From: Ramlibacter sp.
GTDB taxonomy: Bacteria; Pseudomonadota; Gammaproteobacteria; Burkholderiales; Burkholderiaceae_C
NCBI GenBank assembly: GCA_019635415.1
Contig: JAHBZN010000003.1
Span: 62,001-126,000, forward strand
Direction: 5' to 3'
DNA: 64,000 nt
This document shows positions 34,542 through 44,541 of this stretch, piece by piece. The notes below the pieces were generated by a model. It made no database searches, was not told where the DNA came from, and saw only the letters and a program-made list of their open reading frames with translations. How positions within the stretch are numbered: position 1 is the stretch's first letter; every line of letters begins with the position of its first letter. The position numbers were made by a program, and so were the translations under genes.

Positions 34542-35462
34542 ATGCGTGCGTGCCCTCTGCCTTCCTACCCGGCTGTTGTCCTCGCGCTGGCCGCCACCTG
34601 CCTGGCGCCAGCCGCCCTGGCCCAGAGCTGCGAAGGCGGCGCCTACCTCAACCCCCAGCTGTTCCGCGGCGAGGCCGCTCACCAGAGCGCCGTTGCGGAA
34701 CAGGAGATGCACGCGTTCATCGGCCGCACCGGCCTGCCGCAATCGCCGCTGTACTCGATCAAGCGCGTGGACGACATCACAGCCTCGGGCCGGACACCGT
34801 ATTGCTGGACCTACGCCAATCCGGTGGTGGGCTTTCTCAGCGGGTACAAGCTCGTGCTGGTGAACACCGAGCCGGTTCACCCGGCCGTGCTGGCCATCAC
34901 GCATGTCGTGCCGGGCGCCGCGGCGGATGCCCCCGCCGTGCCGCTGAAAAGCCTGCCCGGCCCCGAACAGAAAGCCATTCTTGACCAGCTCAGCCGCTCG
35001 AAGTGTTTTGGCACCGCGGCCGGCGTCGAAGCCGCCATCGTGAAAGCCGAAGGACTGTGCGGCAATGTCGAGGACGTGGCGCCACAGGTCGCGGTCGGCC
35101 AGCAGGGCTTGATCGCCAAGGCCGCTTTTGCCTGGGAAGAGCAGGCCTGGGCCGGCATTGCCACTCGGGAAGCCCCCGCCATGGGCACCACCCTGAAAGG
35201 CCTGGCCGGACGCGTCGAGAAGGTGCATTCAGCGCGCCTCGTTGTGGTGCCCACCCGCGGCACCAGCGTCGGCTTCGGCTTGTTCGTGCATCCCAGCGTC
35301 TCTGACGCCACCATCAAGAAGGCCGTGGCCGCATTCCAGGGCTTGAGCACGCCCTCCCGGCCGCTGGCCATTGCACTCGACCTGGGACAGCAGTTCAACT
35401 TCGTCACGCCCACGGCGGAGCAGGTGGAGAAGATGCGCGCAGCCATTGGCTTGGGCAACTAG
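34542..35462 (+). CDS. Exported protein, possibly a type 2 periplasmic-binding-like protein
   Basis: 306 residues. The signal peptide is about 1-26 (PAVVLALAATCLAPAALAQS). The mature part has strands and helices reminiscent of PhnD/SsuA-like binding proteins (LYSIKRVDDITASGRTPYCW, YKLVLVNTEPVHPAVLAITH, and a second lobe from about 175 where VGQQGLIAKAAFAWEEQAW lies), but I do not recognise a specific family. Three cysteines in the mature part may form disulfides. ATG at 34542 has AGGAG 8 bp upstream; earlier in-frame starts lack support. Single gene with its own promoter; ligand unknown. Confidence 0.7.
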   Translation: MRACPLPSYPAVVLALAATCLAPAALAQSCEGGAYLNPQLFRGEAAHQSAVAEQEMHAFIGRTGLPQSPLYSIKRVDDITASGRTPYCWTYANPVVGFLSGYKLVLVNTEPVHPAVLAITHVVPGAAADAPAVPLKSLPGPEQKAILDQLSRSKCFGTAAGVEAAIVKAEGLCGNVEDVAPQVAVGQQGLIAKAAFAWEEQAWAGIATREAPAMGTTLKGLAGRVEKVHSARLVVVPTRGTSVGFGLFVHPSVSDATIKKAVAAFQGLSTPSRPLAIALDLGQQFNFVTPTAEQVEKMRAAIGLGN

Positions 35463-35624
35463 CCCGGCCCTCCGCGGCACCGGGCGGCCGCCGGCGGCTG
35501 TCGCGCCACGCGTTGAAGCGGTATGCTGGGCGCTGACCTGAACCCGCCTGGTGACCATGCCTGAATTTGCCGAGGGACCCTGCAACGCGCCCTGCCTCCG
35601 CGCCCCCCCTCCACGGGAGCGGAA

Positions 35625-36824
35625 GTGAGCCTGGCCACCATTGTTCACGCGGGGCTGGTCCGTCCCGACCGGCCCTCGCATGCGCTGGTGCTCATGGGCG
35701 GCGGCGCACGCACGGCTTACCAGGTGGGCGCACTGCGCGCGCTGGCGGCCATGCTGCGGCTGAAGCCGGCCGTGAACCAGGCCTTTCCCTTTCAGGTGCT
35801 GGTGGGCACCTCGGCCGGCGCGCTCAACGCGGCCTACCTGGCAGGTGCCGCCACGTCGGGCCTGACGGCCTTTGACCAGCTCTCGGACTTCTGGGGCCGG
35901 CTGCGATCGGCCGATGTGTACACCCTGCGCGTCTCCCCCTGGGTGCGGACCAGCAAGTTCCTGGCGGCACTCAATCTGTGGCGCAACATGCGCGGCATGG
36001 GCGCCATACTGGACAACATGCCCCTGGTCGACACGCTGCATCACGCGGTGTCGCTGCCGGGCATCGAGGAGTCGCTGCGCAGCCGGGCACTGGACGCCGT
36101 CGCGGTCACGGCGTCCAGCTACAGCAGCGGCGTGCATTGGACGTTTTGCCATACCTCGGGCGACGCTGGCGCGCGGCCCTGGGACCGGCCCGGACGCCGG
36201 GCCGAATTCCAGCCGCTGACCATCGAGCACCTGATGGCCTCGAGCGCCATCCCGTTCCTGTTCCCCGCCACGCCCCTGTGGGTGGACGGCCGGCGCGAGT
36301 ACTTTGGCGACGGATCGATGCGCCAGGTGTCGCCGCTGTCCCCGGCCATGCACCTGGGGGCGCACAAGGTGCTGGTGGTGGGGGTCGGCCAGCCCCAGCG
36401 CTCGGGCTTCGGGGGCACGGGCGGGCCGGCACAACGGGCGCCGACGATGGGCGGCATTGCCGGCCACGCCATGGCCAGCGTGTTTCATGACACGCTGCAG
36501 GCGGACGTGGAGCAGGCCCAGCGCGTGACCCGCACCCTGCATCAGCTCCCGCGCGAAGTGGCCGCGGTGCTGCCCTACCGGGCCGTCGAAGTGCTGGCCC
36601 TGCAGCCGAGCCAGTCGCTGGACGAGCTGGCCCAAGCGCACGCGGGGGAGTTGCCGCAGTCCATCCGCAACGCACTGGGCGGGCTTGGCGCCCTGCGCGG
36701 CGGCGGCGCCCTGGCGAGCTACCTGCTGTTCGAGCCCGGATTCGTCCAGGCGCTGATCAGCCTGGGCGAGCAGGACGCCTACGCGCGAAAAGCCGAACTG
36801 CTGGCTTTCTTTTCCGCGCGGTAA
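35625..36824 (+). CDS. Patatin-like phospholipase family protein
   Basis: 399-residue putative lipid acyl hydrolase with a Ser-Asp dyad. Glycine-rich oxyanion loop LMGGGARTAYQVGALRAL (23-40), nucleophile elbow VGTSAGALNAAYLAG with Ser63, and dyad aspartate Asp229 in EYFGDGSMRQ. No signal peptide, so it is likely cytosolic or membrane-associated like RssA-type proteins. The start is GTG at 35625 with GGGAG upstream. Monocistronic, 185 bp before corA. Confidence 0.9.
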   Translation: MSLATIVHAGLVRPDRPSHALVLMGGGARTAYQVGALRALAAMLRLKPAVNQAFPFQVLVGTSAGALNAAYLAGAATSGLTAFDQLSDFWGRLRSADVYTLRVSPWVRTSKFLAALNLWRNMRGMGAILDNMPLVDTLHHAVSLPGIEESLRSRALDAVAVTASSYSSGVHWTFCHTSGDAGARPWDRPGRRAEFQPLTIEHLMASSAIPFLFPATPLWVDGRREYFGDGSMRQVSPLSPAMHLGAHKVLVVGVGQPQRSGFGGTGGPAQRAPTMGGIAGHAMASVFHDTLQADVEQAQRVTRTLHQLPREVAAVLPYRAVEVLALQPSQSLDELAQAHAGELPQSIRNALGGLGALRGGGALASYLLFEPGFVQALISLGEQDAYARKAELLAFFSAR

Positions 36825-36858
36825 AGCCTGCCGCCCGCGCGGAAAACCCGCTTCACGA

Positions 36859-36867
36859 TGCGATAAT
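36859..36867 (+). promoter_or_regulatory. Extended -10 promoter of corA
   Basis: TGC-GATAAT at 36859-36867 is an extended -10 element; no good -35 is seen. It predicts a start near 36874 and a 5' leader of about 136 nt containing two hairpins. Confidence 0.4.
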
Positions 36868-36903
36868 CGCGGCCTTGCCAGCACGGAGCACCACCTTGGA
36901 AAA

Positions 36904-36955
36904 CTACCCCAGTCGGTAGCTTTCAACTCCCAGCACTGAACCGGGGGTTGAAAGC
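36904..36955 (+). promoter_or_regulatory. Tandem hairpins in the corA leader
   Basis: Hairpin 1: CTACC (36904-36908) with GGTAG (36915-36919), 6-nt loop. Hairpin 2: GCTTTCAAC (36919-36927) with GTTGAAAGC (36947-36955), extended by CCC (36929-36931) with GGG (36943-36945) and a T-G pair to 13 pairs around an 11-nt loop. They share base 36919, so they stack or compete. There is no U-run after hairpin 2, so it is not a standard terminator. A magnesium- or translation-dependent leader is a reasonable guess; I do not match it to a known riboswitch. Confidence 0.45.
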
Positions 36956-37009
36956 GGTCCCTTCTTCCCCCCCTGTTTCAGATGCCCATACCTTCACGGG
37001 AGTGAGCCC

Positions 37010-37996
37010 ATGCTCAACATCTTCACGCTTGCCAACGGACGACTCTTCCAGGAAGAGATCGAGTCGCTGGAGGAGCTCTCGAAATTCCAGCCCATCTGGG
37101 TCGACCTGGAGTCACCCACGCCCGAGGAGAAGCGCTGGATCAAGCAGTATTACGGCCTGTCCATTCCGGAAGACGCGATGGACGAGGACATCGAGGAGTC
37201 CGCCCGTTTCTACGAAGAGGACAACGGGGAGCTGCACATCCGCAGCGACTTCCTGATTTCCGACGACCAGCAACCCCGCACGGTGCGCGTGGCCTTCATC
37301 CTGAACCTGATGAACGACGCGCTCAAGAGCAAGGGCGTGCTGTTCTCCATCCACGACGAGGACGTGCCGGTGTTCCGGCTGCTGCGCCTGCGCGCCCGCC
37401 GAGCACCGGGCCTGATCGAGGACGCCAAGGAAGTGCTGCTCAAGCTGTTCGATGCCGACGCCGAGTATTCGGCCGACACGCTGGAGGGCATCTATGACGA
37501 GCTGGAAAAGGTCAGCAAGCAGGTGCTGGCGGGCGACGTGACCGACGCGCTGGCGGGCGAGGTGCTGGGCGCGATCGCCCACCACGAAGACTTGAACGGC
37601 CGCATCCGCCGCAACGTCATGGACACGCGCCGCGCGGTGAGCTTCATGATGCGCAGCCGCATGCTCACGGCCGAGCAGTTCGAGGAGGCGCGCCAGATCC
37701 TGCGCGACATCGAGTCGCTGGACAACCACACGGCCTTCCTGTTCGACAAGATCAACTTCCTGATGGACGCCACCGTCGGTTTCATCAACATCAACCAGAA
37801 CAAGATCATCAAGATCTTTTCGGTGGCCAGCGTGGCGCTGCTGCCGCCCACCCTGATTGCCAGCCTCTACGGCATGAATTTCAAGTTCATGCCCGAACTC
37901 AACTGGTCGCTGGGCTACCCCTACGCACTGGCGTTGATGGTGGCGAGCGCCGTGGGGCCGATGTGGTACTTCCGCCGCCGCGGCTGGCTCAAGTAA
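37010..37996 (+). CDS. corA: Magnesium/cobalt transport protein CorA
   Basis: 328-residue pentameric inner-membrane Mg2+ channel. A large cytosolic N-domain with acidic helices (MDEDIEESARFYEEDNGELH) is followed by two C-terminal spans; the selectivity GMN is at 288-290 in SLYGMNFKFMPELNW. A basic end (RRRGWLK) is normal. GGGAGTGAG precedes the ATG. It follows a structured leader and is followed by repeat copy B and the convergent mtnN. Confidence 0.95.
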   Translation: MLNIFTLANGRLFQEEIESLEELSKFQPIWVDLESPTPEEKRWIKQYYGLSIPEDAMDEDIEESARFYEEDNGELHIRSDFLISDDQQPRTVRVAFILNLMNDALKSKGVLFSIHDEDVPVFRLLRLRARRAPGLIEDAKEVLLKLFDADAEYSADTLEGIYDELEKVSKQVLAGDVTDALAGEVLGAIAHHEDLNGRIRRNVMDTRRAVSFMMRSRMLTAEQFEEARQILRDIESLDNHTAFLFDKINFLMDATVGFININQNKIIKIFSVASVALLPPTLIASLYGMNFKFMPELNWSLGYPYALALMVASAVGPMWYFRRRGWLK

Positions 37997-38011
37997 ACCC
38001 TGAATTCAGAT

Positions 38012-38068
38012 CCAATCGGGTTGTAGCCCTTATCAGTTGGATATTTCTCGCTCTGCTTTTCATAGCAA
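38012..38068 (-). repeat. Dispersed ~60-bp repeat, copy B (between corA and mtnN)
   Basis: Minus strand starts TTGCTATGAAAAGCAGAGCG and ends AAGGGCTACAACCCGATTGG; the centre is more diverged than in other copies. Its first bases are the last codons of mtnN (TTG CTA TGA), so the repeat supplies that gene's stop codon. It begins 15 bp after the corA stop, in the same orientation relative to corA as copy C is to mnmA. Confidence 0.6.
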
Positions 38069-38809
38069 CGCAAGAAGGCGGCTGACCATCGCCGCTGAGT
38101 AGCCGCTGGCCACCGTGCGGATGAAGCGCGGGAAATCCACATGCGCCTGATCGTCGGCGCGATCCGAGATGGTCCGCACCGCCGCGAACGGCACCCCGTA
38201 GTCGTGGCAGACCTGCGCAATGGCCGCGCCCTCCATCTCGACCGCCAGGGCCTCGGGCAGGGCCTGGCGCAGCGCAGCGCTTTCCGCCGAGGTGGCCACG
38301 AACCGGTCGCCGCTGATCACCAGGCCCCGGTGCAGCCGTGGCGCGCTCAGGCCGAACTCCGCGACCGCTTCGTGCCCCAGAGCCGCCAGCGGGTCCGCCA
38401 GCACCTGCGTCGCGGCCTGACCCAGCACCACGCTCAGGCCGTGGTCGGTCTCGAACCGGCTGCGGCCATACAGCGGCACTTCGTACCGGGGGAAGATCGG
38501 CGACGCATCGAGGTCATGCTGCAGGAAGCTGCCCGCCAGCACCACGTCGCCCACCTGCACGCCGTCGGCCAAGCCGCCCGCGACGCCCGTGAACACGATC
38601 CGCCGGACCGCCAGCCGCTCCAGCAGCACCGTCGCCGTGGTGGCAGCCGCCACCTTGCCCACCCGCGACAGCACCACCACCACCTCGTGGCCCTGCAGGT
38701 GCCCGCTCCAGAACTCGCGCCCGGCGATCACCCGCTTGTGCTCGTCGGGCATCAGGGCCAGCACGGCGGCAAGCTCCTCGTGCATGGCGCTGACGATGGC
38801 CGTGGTCAT
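38060..38809 (-). CDS. mtnN: 5'-methylthioadenosine/S-adenosylhomocysteine nucleosidase
   Basis: 249-residue enzyme removing adenine from MTA and SAH, recycling methionine by-products and feeding AI-2 precursor formation. It begins MTTAIVSAMHEELAAVLALM with catalytic glutamate in MHEEL; VFTGVAGGLADGVQVGDVVL, VEMEGAAIAQV (ribose-binding MEGAA) and ISDRADD (catalytic aspartate) complete the motif set. AAGGAG lies 8 bp before the ATG. The last residues LALL and the stop lie in repeat copy B. Upstream lies the dppA terminator. Confidence 0.93.
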   Translation of the reverse strand: MTTAIVSAMHEELAAVLALMPDEHKRVIAGREFWSGHLQGHEVVVVLSRVGKVAAATTATVLLERLAVRRIVFTGVAGGLADGVQVGDVVLAGSFLQHDLDASPIFPRYEVPLYGRSRFETDHGLSVVLGQAATQVLADPLAALGHEAVAEFGLSAPRLHRGLVISGDRFVATSAESAALRQALPEALAVEMEGAAIAQVCHDYGVPFAAVRTISDRADDQAHVDFPRFIRTVASGYSAAMVSRLLALL

Positions 38810-38827
38810 GACCTGTGCTCCTTCCTG

Positions 38828-38861
38828 AAAAAACAAACCCCGGTACCTTGCGGCACCGGGG
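38828..38861 (-). terminator. Rho-independent terminator after dppA
   Basis: Minus strand CCCCGGTGCC (38861-38852), loop GCAA, GGTACCGGGG (38847-38838) with one mismatch, then TTTGTTTTTT (38837-38828). It closes the peptide ABC operon just before mtnN. Confidence 0.8.
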
Positions 38862-38893
38862 CGTGCTGGCCCCGAAGGCCTGGAAACGTCAAC

Positions 38894-40495
38894 TCACTCC
38901 TTGATGTCCACGCCGTAGAAGTTGTGCCGGCCGAACGGGCTGAGCTTGAAGTCGATCACTTCCTTGCGCACCGGCTTGAGCTGCACCGCGTGCGCGATGG
39001 TGAACCACGGCGCCTGCTCCTTGAAGATCAGCTGGGCCTTTTTGTACAGCGCCTCGCGGTCGGCTTGCTTGGACACTGTCTTGGCCTTCAGCACCAGTTC
39101 CTCGAACGGCTGGTAGCAGAACTTGGCGACGTTGGAGCCATTGCCCTTGGCTGACTCGCAGCCCAGCAGCGTGTACAGGAAGTTGTCGGGGTCGCCGTTG
39201 TCACCGGTCCAGCCCAGCATGCCCATCTGGTGCTCGCCGGCCTGCATACGCTTGCGGTACTCGCCCCACTCGAAGCTCTTGATTTCGGCCTTGACGCCGA
39301 TCTTGGCCAGGTCGGCCTGCATCAGTTCGGCAATGCGCTTGGCGTTGGGGTTGTAGGGGCGCTGCACAGGCATGGCCCACAGGTCGGTGGTCAGGCCGTC
39401 CGGGAATCCGGCGGCGGCGAGCAGCTTCTTGGCGGCGGCGGGGTCGTAGGGGTCGTCCTTGACCGCGTCGTTGTACGACCACATCGTGGGCGGAATCGGA
39501 TTCTTGGCCGCGACACCCGTGGTGAGGTACACGCCGTCGATGATGGCTTTCTTGTTGATGGCCATGCTCATGGCCTTGCGAACGCGCACGTCGTCAAACG
39601 GCTTCTTCTGCGTGTTGAAGGCGAGGTAGCCCACATTCAGGCCGGCCTGTTCGAGCACCTGCACATTCGGGTCCTTGCGGATGGCCTCGAGGTCCGCCGG
39701 ATTCGGGTACGGCATGACGTGGCACTCGCCCTTTTGCAGCTTGGCCCAGCGCACCGACGCGTCGGGCGTGATGGAGTAGACTAGGTCATCGATCTTGGCT
39801 TTGCCGCCCCAGTACTGGGGGAACGCCTTGTAGCGGATCACCGCATCCTTCTGGTACTGCACCAGGTAGAACGGCCCGGTGCCGATCGGCTCCTGATCGA
39901 TCTTCTCGGGGGTGCCAGCCTTGAGCATGGCGTCCGCGTACTCCTTGGACTGCACCGCGGCATACGGCATGGCCAGGTTGGACAGGAACGGCGCCTCGGG
40001 TTTCTCCAGCGTGATCTTGACGGTGTAGTCGTCCACCTTCTCGACCGACTTGAGCAGCTTGGGCATGCCCATGTCATTGAAGTACGAGTGGTTGGGGCTG
40101 GTGACCTTGTAGTAGGGGTTGGACTCCTTCCACTGGCGCTCGAAGCCGAAGATCACATCGTCGGCGTTGAAATCACGCGTGGTCTTGAAGGCACGGTGGC
40201 TGTGCCATTTCACGCCCTTGCGCAGGTGGAAGACATATTCCTTGCCGTCAGCGGAGATTTCCCACTTCTCGGCCAGACCCGGCACCACCCGGGTGCCGCC
40301 CCGCTCGAATTCAACAATGCGGTTGTAGATCGGCTCGTTGCCGTCAAAGGACGTGCCGGTGGTGTTGATGCCGGGGTAGAAATTTTCGGGGCTGCCTTCG
40401 GAGCAGAAGACCAGCGTCTTGGCACCCACGCCCGCGGCGGCGGCCAGGGCCAGAACAGCAATCGCCACCTGTTTGCGACGGGGAATCAGGTTCAT
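38894..40495 (-). CDS. dppA: Dipeptide/oligopeptide ABC transporter substrate-binding protein
   Basis: 533-residue periplasmic SBP_bac_5 protein. The signal peptide is about 1-25 (VAIAVLALAAAAGVGAKTLV). The mature start TLVFCSEGSPENFYPGINTT and the conserved YNRIVEFERGGTRVVPGLAE and RVRKAMSMAINKKAIIDGVY are DppA-like. AGGAG precedes the ATG. It is the last gene of the leftward set dppB-C-D-F-A, an order in which the binding protein follows the membrane components; a strong terminator lies after it. Dipeptide ligand is inferred from sequence type. Confidence 0.93.
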   Translation of the reverse strand: MNLIPRRKQVAIAVLALAAAAGVGAKTLVFCSEGSPENFYPGINTTGTSFDGNEPIYNRIVEFERGGTRVVPGLAEKWEISADGKEYVFHLRKGVKWHSHRAFKTTRDFNADDVIFGFERQWKESNPYYKVTSPNHSYFNDMGMPKLLKSVEKVDDYTVKITLEKPEAPFLSNLAMPYAAVQSKEYADAMLKAGTPEKIDQEPIGTGPFYLVQYQKDAVIRYKAFPQYWGGKAKIDDLVYSITPDASVRWAKLQKGECHVMPYPNPADLEAIRKDPNVQVLEQAGLNVGYLAFNTQKKPFDDVRVRKAMSMAINKKAIIDGVYLTTGVAAKNPIPPTMWSYNDAVKDDPYDPAAAKKLLAAAGFPDGLTTDLWAMPVQRPYNPNAKRIAELMQADLAKIGVKAEIKSFEWGEYRKRMQAGEHQMGMLGWTGDNGDPDNFLYTLLGCESAKGNGSNVAKFCYQPFEELVLKAKTVSKQADREALYKKAQLIFKEQAPWFTIAHAVQLKPVRKEVIDFKLSPFGRHNFYGVDIKE

Positions 40496-40528
40496 TTGAA
40501 AACTCCTGTGGAGAGGGTTGGTTTTGGG

Positions 40529-41545
40529 TCAGGCGGAGCGTGACGCATTATTCGGGCCCGCGGATGCGGGAAAACCCGATTCGAGAAATTGTGTGGAGAA
40601 GTGACAGGCCACGAGCCGCTCGTCCACCTTCTGAGGCACCGGCCGCTCGGCGCGGCAGCGCTCCACCGCATAGGGACAGCGGGTGGAGAACACACAGCCA
40701 CTCGGGGGGTTCATCGGCGAAGGCAACTCACCCTGCAAGACGATGCGTTGCGCGGCCGGCGACCCCACACCGGGCGTCGAGGCCAGCAACGCCTGGGTGT
40801 AGGGATGCAGGGGCCGGGAAAAGACCTTGGCCTTGGCGCCCTGCTCCATCACGTGGCCCAGGTACATCACCAGCACGTCGTGCGCAATGTGGCGAACCAC
40901 CGCGAGGTCGTGCGAGATGAACAGATAGGCCAGGCTGAATTCGGCCTGCAGGTCCGCCAGCAGGTTCAGCACCTGGGCCTGGATGGACACGTCGAGCGCC
41001 GAGACCGGCTCGTCGGCCACCAGCAGTTTGGGGTTGAGCATGAGCGCGCGTGCGATCGCTATGCGCTGGCGCTGCCCGCCCGAGAACATGTGAGGGTAGC
41101 GGTTGGCGTGTTCGGGCCGCAGCCCCACCTGCACCAGCATGGCGCGGGCCCGTTCGATGCGTTCGGTGGCGTTCAGCCCGGTGTTGATGCGCAGCGGATC
41201 TTCCAGCACGGCGCTGATTTTCTTGCGCGGATTGAGCGACCCGTAGGGGTTCTGGAACACCAGCTGCACCGCCTGGCGCAAGCGGCGCCGGTCGGCCGCC
41301 GGGGTGCTGACGGCGTCGCTCCCATCAAGCCGGAGACTGCCTTCGGTCGGCTTCTCGATCAGCGAGACCATGCGCGCGAGCGTGGATTTGCCGCAGCCCG
41401 ATTCCCCGACCACGGCCAGCGTCTTGCCGGCCTCGATGCTGAAGGAGACACCCCCCACGGCCTGCAGCTGGGCGGGTGCGCGCAGGAGCCCGCGCCGGAT
41501 GGCGTAGACACGGCGCAGGTCACGGGCTTCGACCACCACGCTCAT
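40529..41545 (-). CDS. dppF: Peptide ABC transporter ATP-binding protein DppF
   Basis: 338-residue ATPase of the peptide importer. Walker [10 protein letters not shown], signature [17 protein letters not shown], Walker [15 protein letters not shown] and H-loop FISHDLAVV. The C-terminus has the OppF/DppF cysteine cluster [15 protein letters not shown] that binds an iron-sulfur cluster in relatives. The start at 41545 overlaps the dppD stop by 4 bp (ATGA). Confidence 0.94.
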   Translation of the reverse strand: MSVVVEARDLRRVYAIRRGLLRAPAQLQAVGGVSFSIEAGKTLAVVGESGCGKSTLARMVSLIEKPTEGSLRLDGSDAVSTPAADRRRLRQAVQLVFQNPYGSLNPRKKISAVLEDPLRINTGLNATERIERARAMLVQVGLRPEHANRYPHMFSGGQRQRIAIARALMLNPKLLVADEPVSALDVSIQAQVLNLLADLQAEFSLAYLFISHDLAVVRHIAHDVLVMYLGHVMEQGAKAKVFSRPLHPYTQALLASTPGVGSPAAQRIVLQGELPSPMNPPSGCVFSTRCPYAVERCRAERPVPQKVDERLVACHFSTQFLESGFPASAGPNNASRSA

Positions 41546-42579
41546 GCCGGCACTCCTGCATTCCGGTTCGTCAGCACTATGCCATCGCGTTCTCGGGCCT
41601 CGTCGCGCTGCGGATCGCCCAGCGGGTAATGGCAACGCACCTGGCCGTCGCGCCAGGCTTGCAGGCCGGGACGCAGCGACTGGCATTGCGTGGTGGCGTG
41701 GCCGCAGCGGGGGGCAAACAGGCAGCCCGAAGGCCGGTCGAACACCCCCGGGACCACCCCCGGAATGGTGGCGAGCCGCCCTCCTTCGGTCCCGCGCTCG
41801 GGCAGTGCGGAAAGCAGGGCCTCGGTGTAAGGGTGCTGCGGGCTGGCAAAGAGCCTGTCCACTGCCTGCTGCTCGGCCACCTGGCCCGCGTACATGACGG
41901 CCACGCGCTGCGCCATTTCGCTGACCACGCCCATGTTGTGCGTGATCAGCACCAGGGCCATGCCGCGCTCCTTCTGCAGGCTTCGCAGCAGGTCGAGAAT
42001 CTGGGCCTGGATGGTCACGTCCAGTGCCGTGGTGGGCTCGTCGGCGATCAACAGACGCGGGTTGCAGGCAATGGCCATGGCAATCATCACGCGCTGGTTC
42101 ATGCCGCCCGACATCTGGTGCGGGTAGTCGTTGAGCCGCGAGGCCGGTGCCGGGATGCCCACCTGCTCCAGCAACTCGATCGCGCGGCGCTTGGCGCCGG
42201 ACTTGTCCAGCGGCAGGTGCAGGCGCAGGGCCTCGGTCAGCTGATAGCCGACCGTGAAGCACGGGTTCAGGCTGGTGGTGGGTTCCTGGAAGATCATGGC
42301 CAGGTCCTTGCCGACCAGGCGGCGGCGCTCGCGGTCGCTCAGGCCCAGCAGGTCATGGCCGGCAAAGCGCAGCGTCCTGGCGCGGACACGGCCGGGAAAG
42401 CCGATCAGCCCCATGAGCGCCATCATGGTGACGCTCTTGCCCGACCCGGACTCTCCCACGATCCCCAGCACCTCGCCCTCCTGTAGCGTGAGACTCACGC
42501 CCTCGACCGCGTGCATCACACGCCCCTGCGTGGGAAATTCCACGTACAGGTCTTCGATTTCGAGCAACGGCGCCGTCAT
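41542..42579 (-). CDS. dppD: Peptide ABC transporter ATP-binding protein DppD
   Basis: 345-residue partner ATPase. Walker [10 protein letters not shown], signature [19 protein letters not shown], Walker [15 protein letters not shown], and H-loop LITHNMGVV. The C-terminal cluster [15 protein letters not shown] matches the OppD/DppD cysteine pattern. Four-base ATGA overlaps at both ends with dppC and dppF show tight translational coupling. Confidence 0.94.
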   Translation of the reverse strand: MTAPLLEIEDLYVEFPTQGRVMHAVEGVSLTLQEGEVLGIVGESGSGKSVTMMALMGLIGFPGRVRARTLRFAGHDLLGLSDRERRRLVGKDLAMIFQEPTTSLNPCFTVGYQLTEALRLHLPLDKSGAKRRAIELLEQVGIPAPASRLNDYPHQMSGGMNQRVMIAMAIACNPRLLIADEPTTALDVTIQAQILDLLRSLQKERGMALVLITHNMGVVSEMAQRVAVMYAGQVAEQQAVDRLFASPQHPYTEALLSALPERGTEGGRLATIPGVVPGVFDRPSGCLFAPRCGHATTQCQSLRPGLQAWRDGQVRCHYPLGDPQRDEARERDGIVLTNRNAGVPA

Positions 42580-43472
42580 CGCTTCAGTTTCGGATCGAGC
42601 GCGTCGCGAAGGCCGTCGCCCATGAGGTTGAAGGCCAGGACAGCCAGCAGAATCGCCAGCCCCGGGAAAGTCACCACCCACCAGGCGCGCAGCACAAACT
42701 CGCGCGCGTCGGCCAGCATGGTGCCCCACTCGGGCGACGGGGGCTGGGCGCCCAGCCCCAGGAAGCCGAGCGCCGCAGCGTCCAGGATCGCCGTGGACAC
42801 CCCCAGCGACGCCTGCACGATGAGCGGCGCCGCACAATTGGGCAGCACTTCGCTGAACATCAGGCGCAGGGTGCCGGCTCCGCTGATGCGCGCCGCCGTC
42901 ACGTAGTCCTTGGAGACTTCGGCGATGACCGCTGCGCGCGTGATGCGAACGTAGTGCGGCAGCACCACCACGGCCACTGCGAGCATGGCGTTCATCAGCC
43001 CGGGCCCGAGAATGGCCACGATCACGATCGCCAGCAACAGGCTGGGCAGGGTGAGAATGATGTCCATGATGCGCATGATGGCGATCTCGGTCACCCCGCG
43101 CGCAAAGCCCGCCACCAGACCCAGCGCAATGCCGGCCGCCACCGAGATCAGCACCACCGCCAGGCCGATCGACAGCGACAGGCGCGCCCCGTGAATGAGG
43201 CGCGAAAGGATGTCGCGGCCAATGGCATCGGTGCCCAACAGGTATTCGGCCGACCCACCCGCCTGCCAGGACGGTGGCTTGAGGAACGCAGCGCTGTTGG
43301 TCTGGTCCGGCAGATGCGGTGCCAGCCAGGGGGCCAGCAGCGCCACCAGCAGAAGCGTGACCACGACCGCGAGCCCCGCCACGGCGCCCTTGTTGGCCGA
43401 GAACGAGATCCAGAATTCGCGCCAGGGGCCGGGCGGCGCTTCGGGAACCACGGTGGCGGTCACATCGGCCAT
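42576..43472 (-). CDS. dppC: Peptide ABC transporter permease DppC
   Basis: 298-residue inner-membrane permease. An N-terminal cytosolic segment, then six spans; [20 protein letters not shown] is the OppC/DppC hallmark, and the EAA-like loop is [20 protein letters not shown]. Start at 43472 ([20 protein letters not shown]). Two bases separate it from the dppB stop. Confidence 0.94.
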   Translation of the reverse strand: MADVTATVVPEAPPGPWREFWISFSANKGAVAGLAVVVTLLLVALLAPWLAPHLPDQTNSAAFLKPPSWQAGGSAEYLLGTDAIGRDILSRLIHGARLSLSIGLAVVLISVAAGIALGLVAGFARGVTEIAIMRIMDIILTLPSLLLAIVIVAILGPGLMNAMLAVAVVVLPHYVRITRAAVIAEVSKDYVTAARISGAGTLRLMFSEVLPNCAAPLIVQASLGVSTAILDAAALGFLGLGAQPPSPEWGTMLADAREFVLRAWWVVTFPGLAILLAVLAFNLMGDGLRDALDPKLKR

Positions 43473-43474
43473 GC

Positions 43475-44485
43475 TCAGCGTCCAGGCCGGATCCGGGGGT
43501 TGATGATGCCGTAGGTCACGTCCACGAGCAGGTTCACCAGCATCACGACCACCCCCAGCAGCAGCATGCCGCCCTGCAACACCGGGTAGTCCCGCCGGTT
43601 GATGGCTTCGATCAACCATTTGCCCACCCCCGGCCAGGAAAAAATGGTTTCGGTCAGGATGGCACCCGTGAACAGCACGCCGACCTGCAGGCCGATCACC
43701 GTGACCACCGGAATCAGCGCATTGCGCAGCGCGTGCACCCCCACCACACGCATCGGCGGCAACCCCTTGGCCCGCGCCGTGCGGATGTAGTCCTCACCCA
43801 GCACCTCGAGCATGGCCGAGCGCGTCATGCGCGCGACCACGGCCAGTGGATTGGTGCCCAGCACGATCGTCGGCAGGATCAGGTGTTTCAGCGCGGACCC
43901 GAAGGCGCCCTTGTCCCCCGAGATCAGCGAGTCCACCAGCAGGAAACCGGTGGTCGGTTCGATGAAGTACTGCACCGAAATGCGCCCGGACACGGGCGTC
44001 CAGCCCAACTGCACCGAGAAAAACAGGATCAGCAGCAGCCCCCACCAGAAGATGGGCATGGAGTAGCCGGTCAGCGAGGTCGCCATGACCCCATGGTCGA
44101 ACAGCGAATTGCGCCGTACCGCAGCAACGATGCCCGCAGGTATGCCCAGCAGCAGCGCGAACAGGATGGCGCACAACGCCAGTTCGATGGTGGCGGGAAA
44201 CAGCGTGAGGAACTCGCGGATCACCGGCGTCTGCGTGATGATGGACTTTCCCAGGTCACCCTGCAGCACGCGGCCGATGTAGATGCCGTACTGCACCAGA
44301 ACGGGCTTGTCGAGCCCGTACTCCTTGAGGAGCACGGCATGCCTGGCCGCATCGATGCCGCGCTCACCCGCCAGGGTTTCGATCGGATCGCCAGGCACCA
44401 GCCGGATCAGGAAGAACGCCAGCAGCGTCATCCCGAAGAAGGTCGGAACGATCAGCGACAGGCGCGTCAGGATGAAACGGAACAT
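43475..44485 (-). CDS. dppB: Peptide ABC transporter permease DppB
   Basis: 336-residue inner-membrane permease with six spans. It begins [36 protein letters not shown] and [20 protein letters not shown] are family motifs. A start five codons earlier (MHDGA) is possible; neither has a clear Shine-Dalgarno, and the family N-terminus decided. First gene of the importer, 56 bp after fadD, so transcription from the fadD promoter is likely. Confidence 0.93.
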   Translation of the reverse strand: MFRFILTRLSLIVPTFFGMTLLAFFLIRLVPGDPIETLAGERGIDAARHAVLLKEYGLDKPVLVQYGIYIGRVLQGDLGKSIITQTPVIREFLTLFPATIELALCAILFALLLGIPAGIVAAVRRNSLFDHGVMATSLTGYSMPIFWWGLLLILFFSVQLGWTPVSGRISVQYFIEPTTGFLLVDSLISGDKGAFGSALKHLILPTIVLGTNPLAVVARMTRSAMLEVLGEDYIRTARAKGLPPMRVVGVHALRNALIPVVTVIGLQVGVLFTGAILTETIFSWPGVGKWLIEAINRRDYPVLQGGMLLLGVVVMLVNLLVDVTYGIINPRIRPGR

Positions 44486-44541
44486 GGCGCCGTCATGCAA
44501 GAAAAGGGCCGGGGCAGGTCAGCCGCGCGCGCGACGCCGGT

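Noticed and set aside
36904..36955. Terminator for the patatin gene
   Set aside because: No U-run follows and a promoter-like element lies upstream, so a corA leader is more likely.
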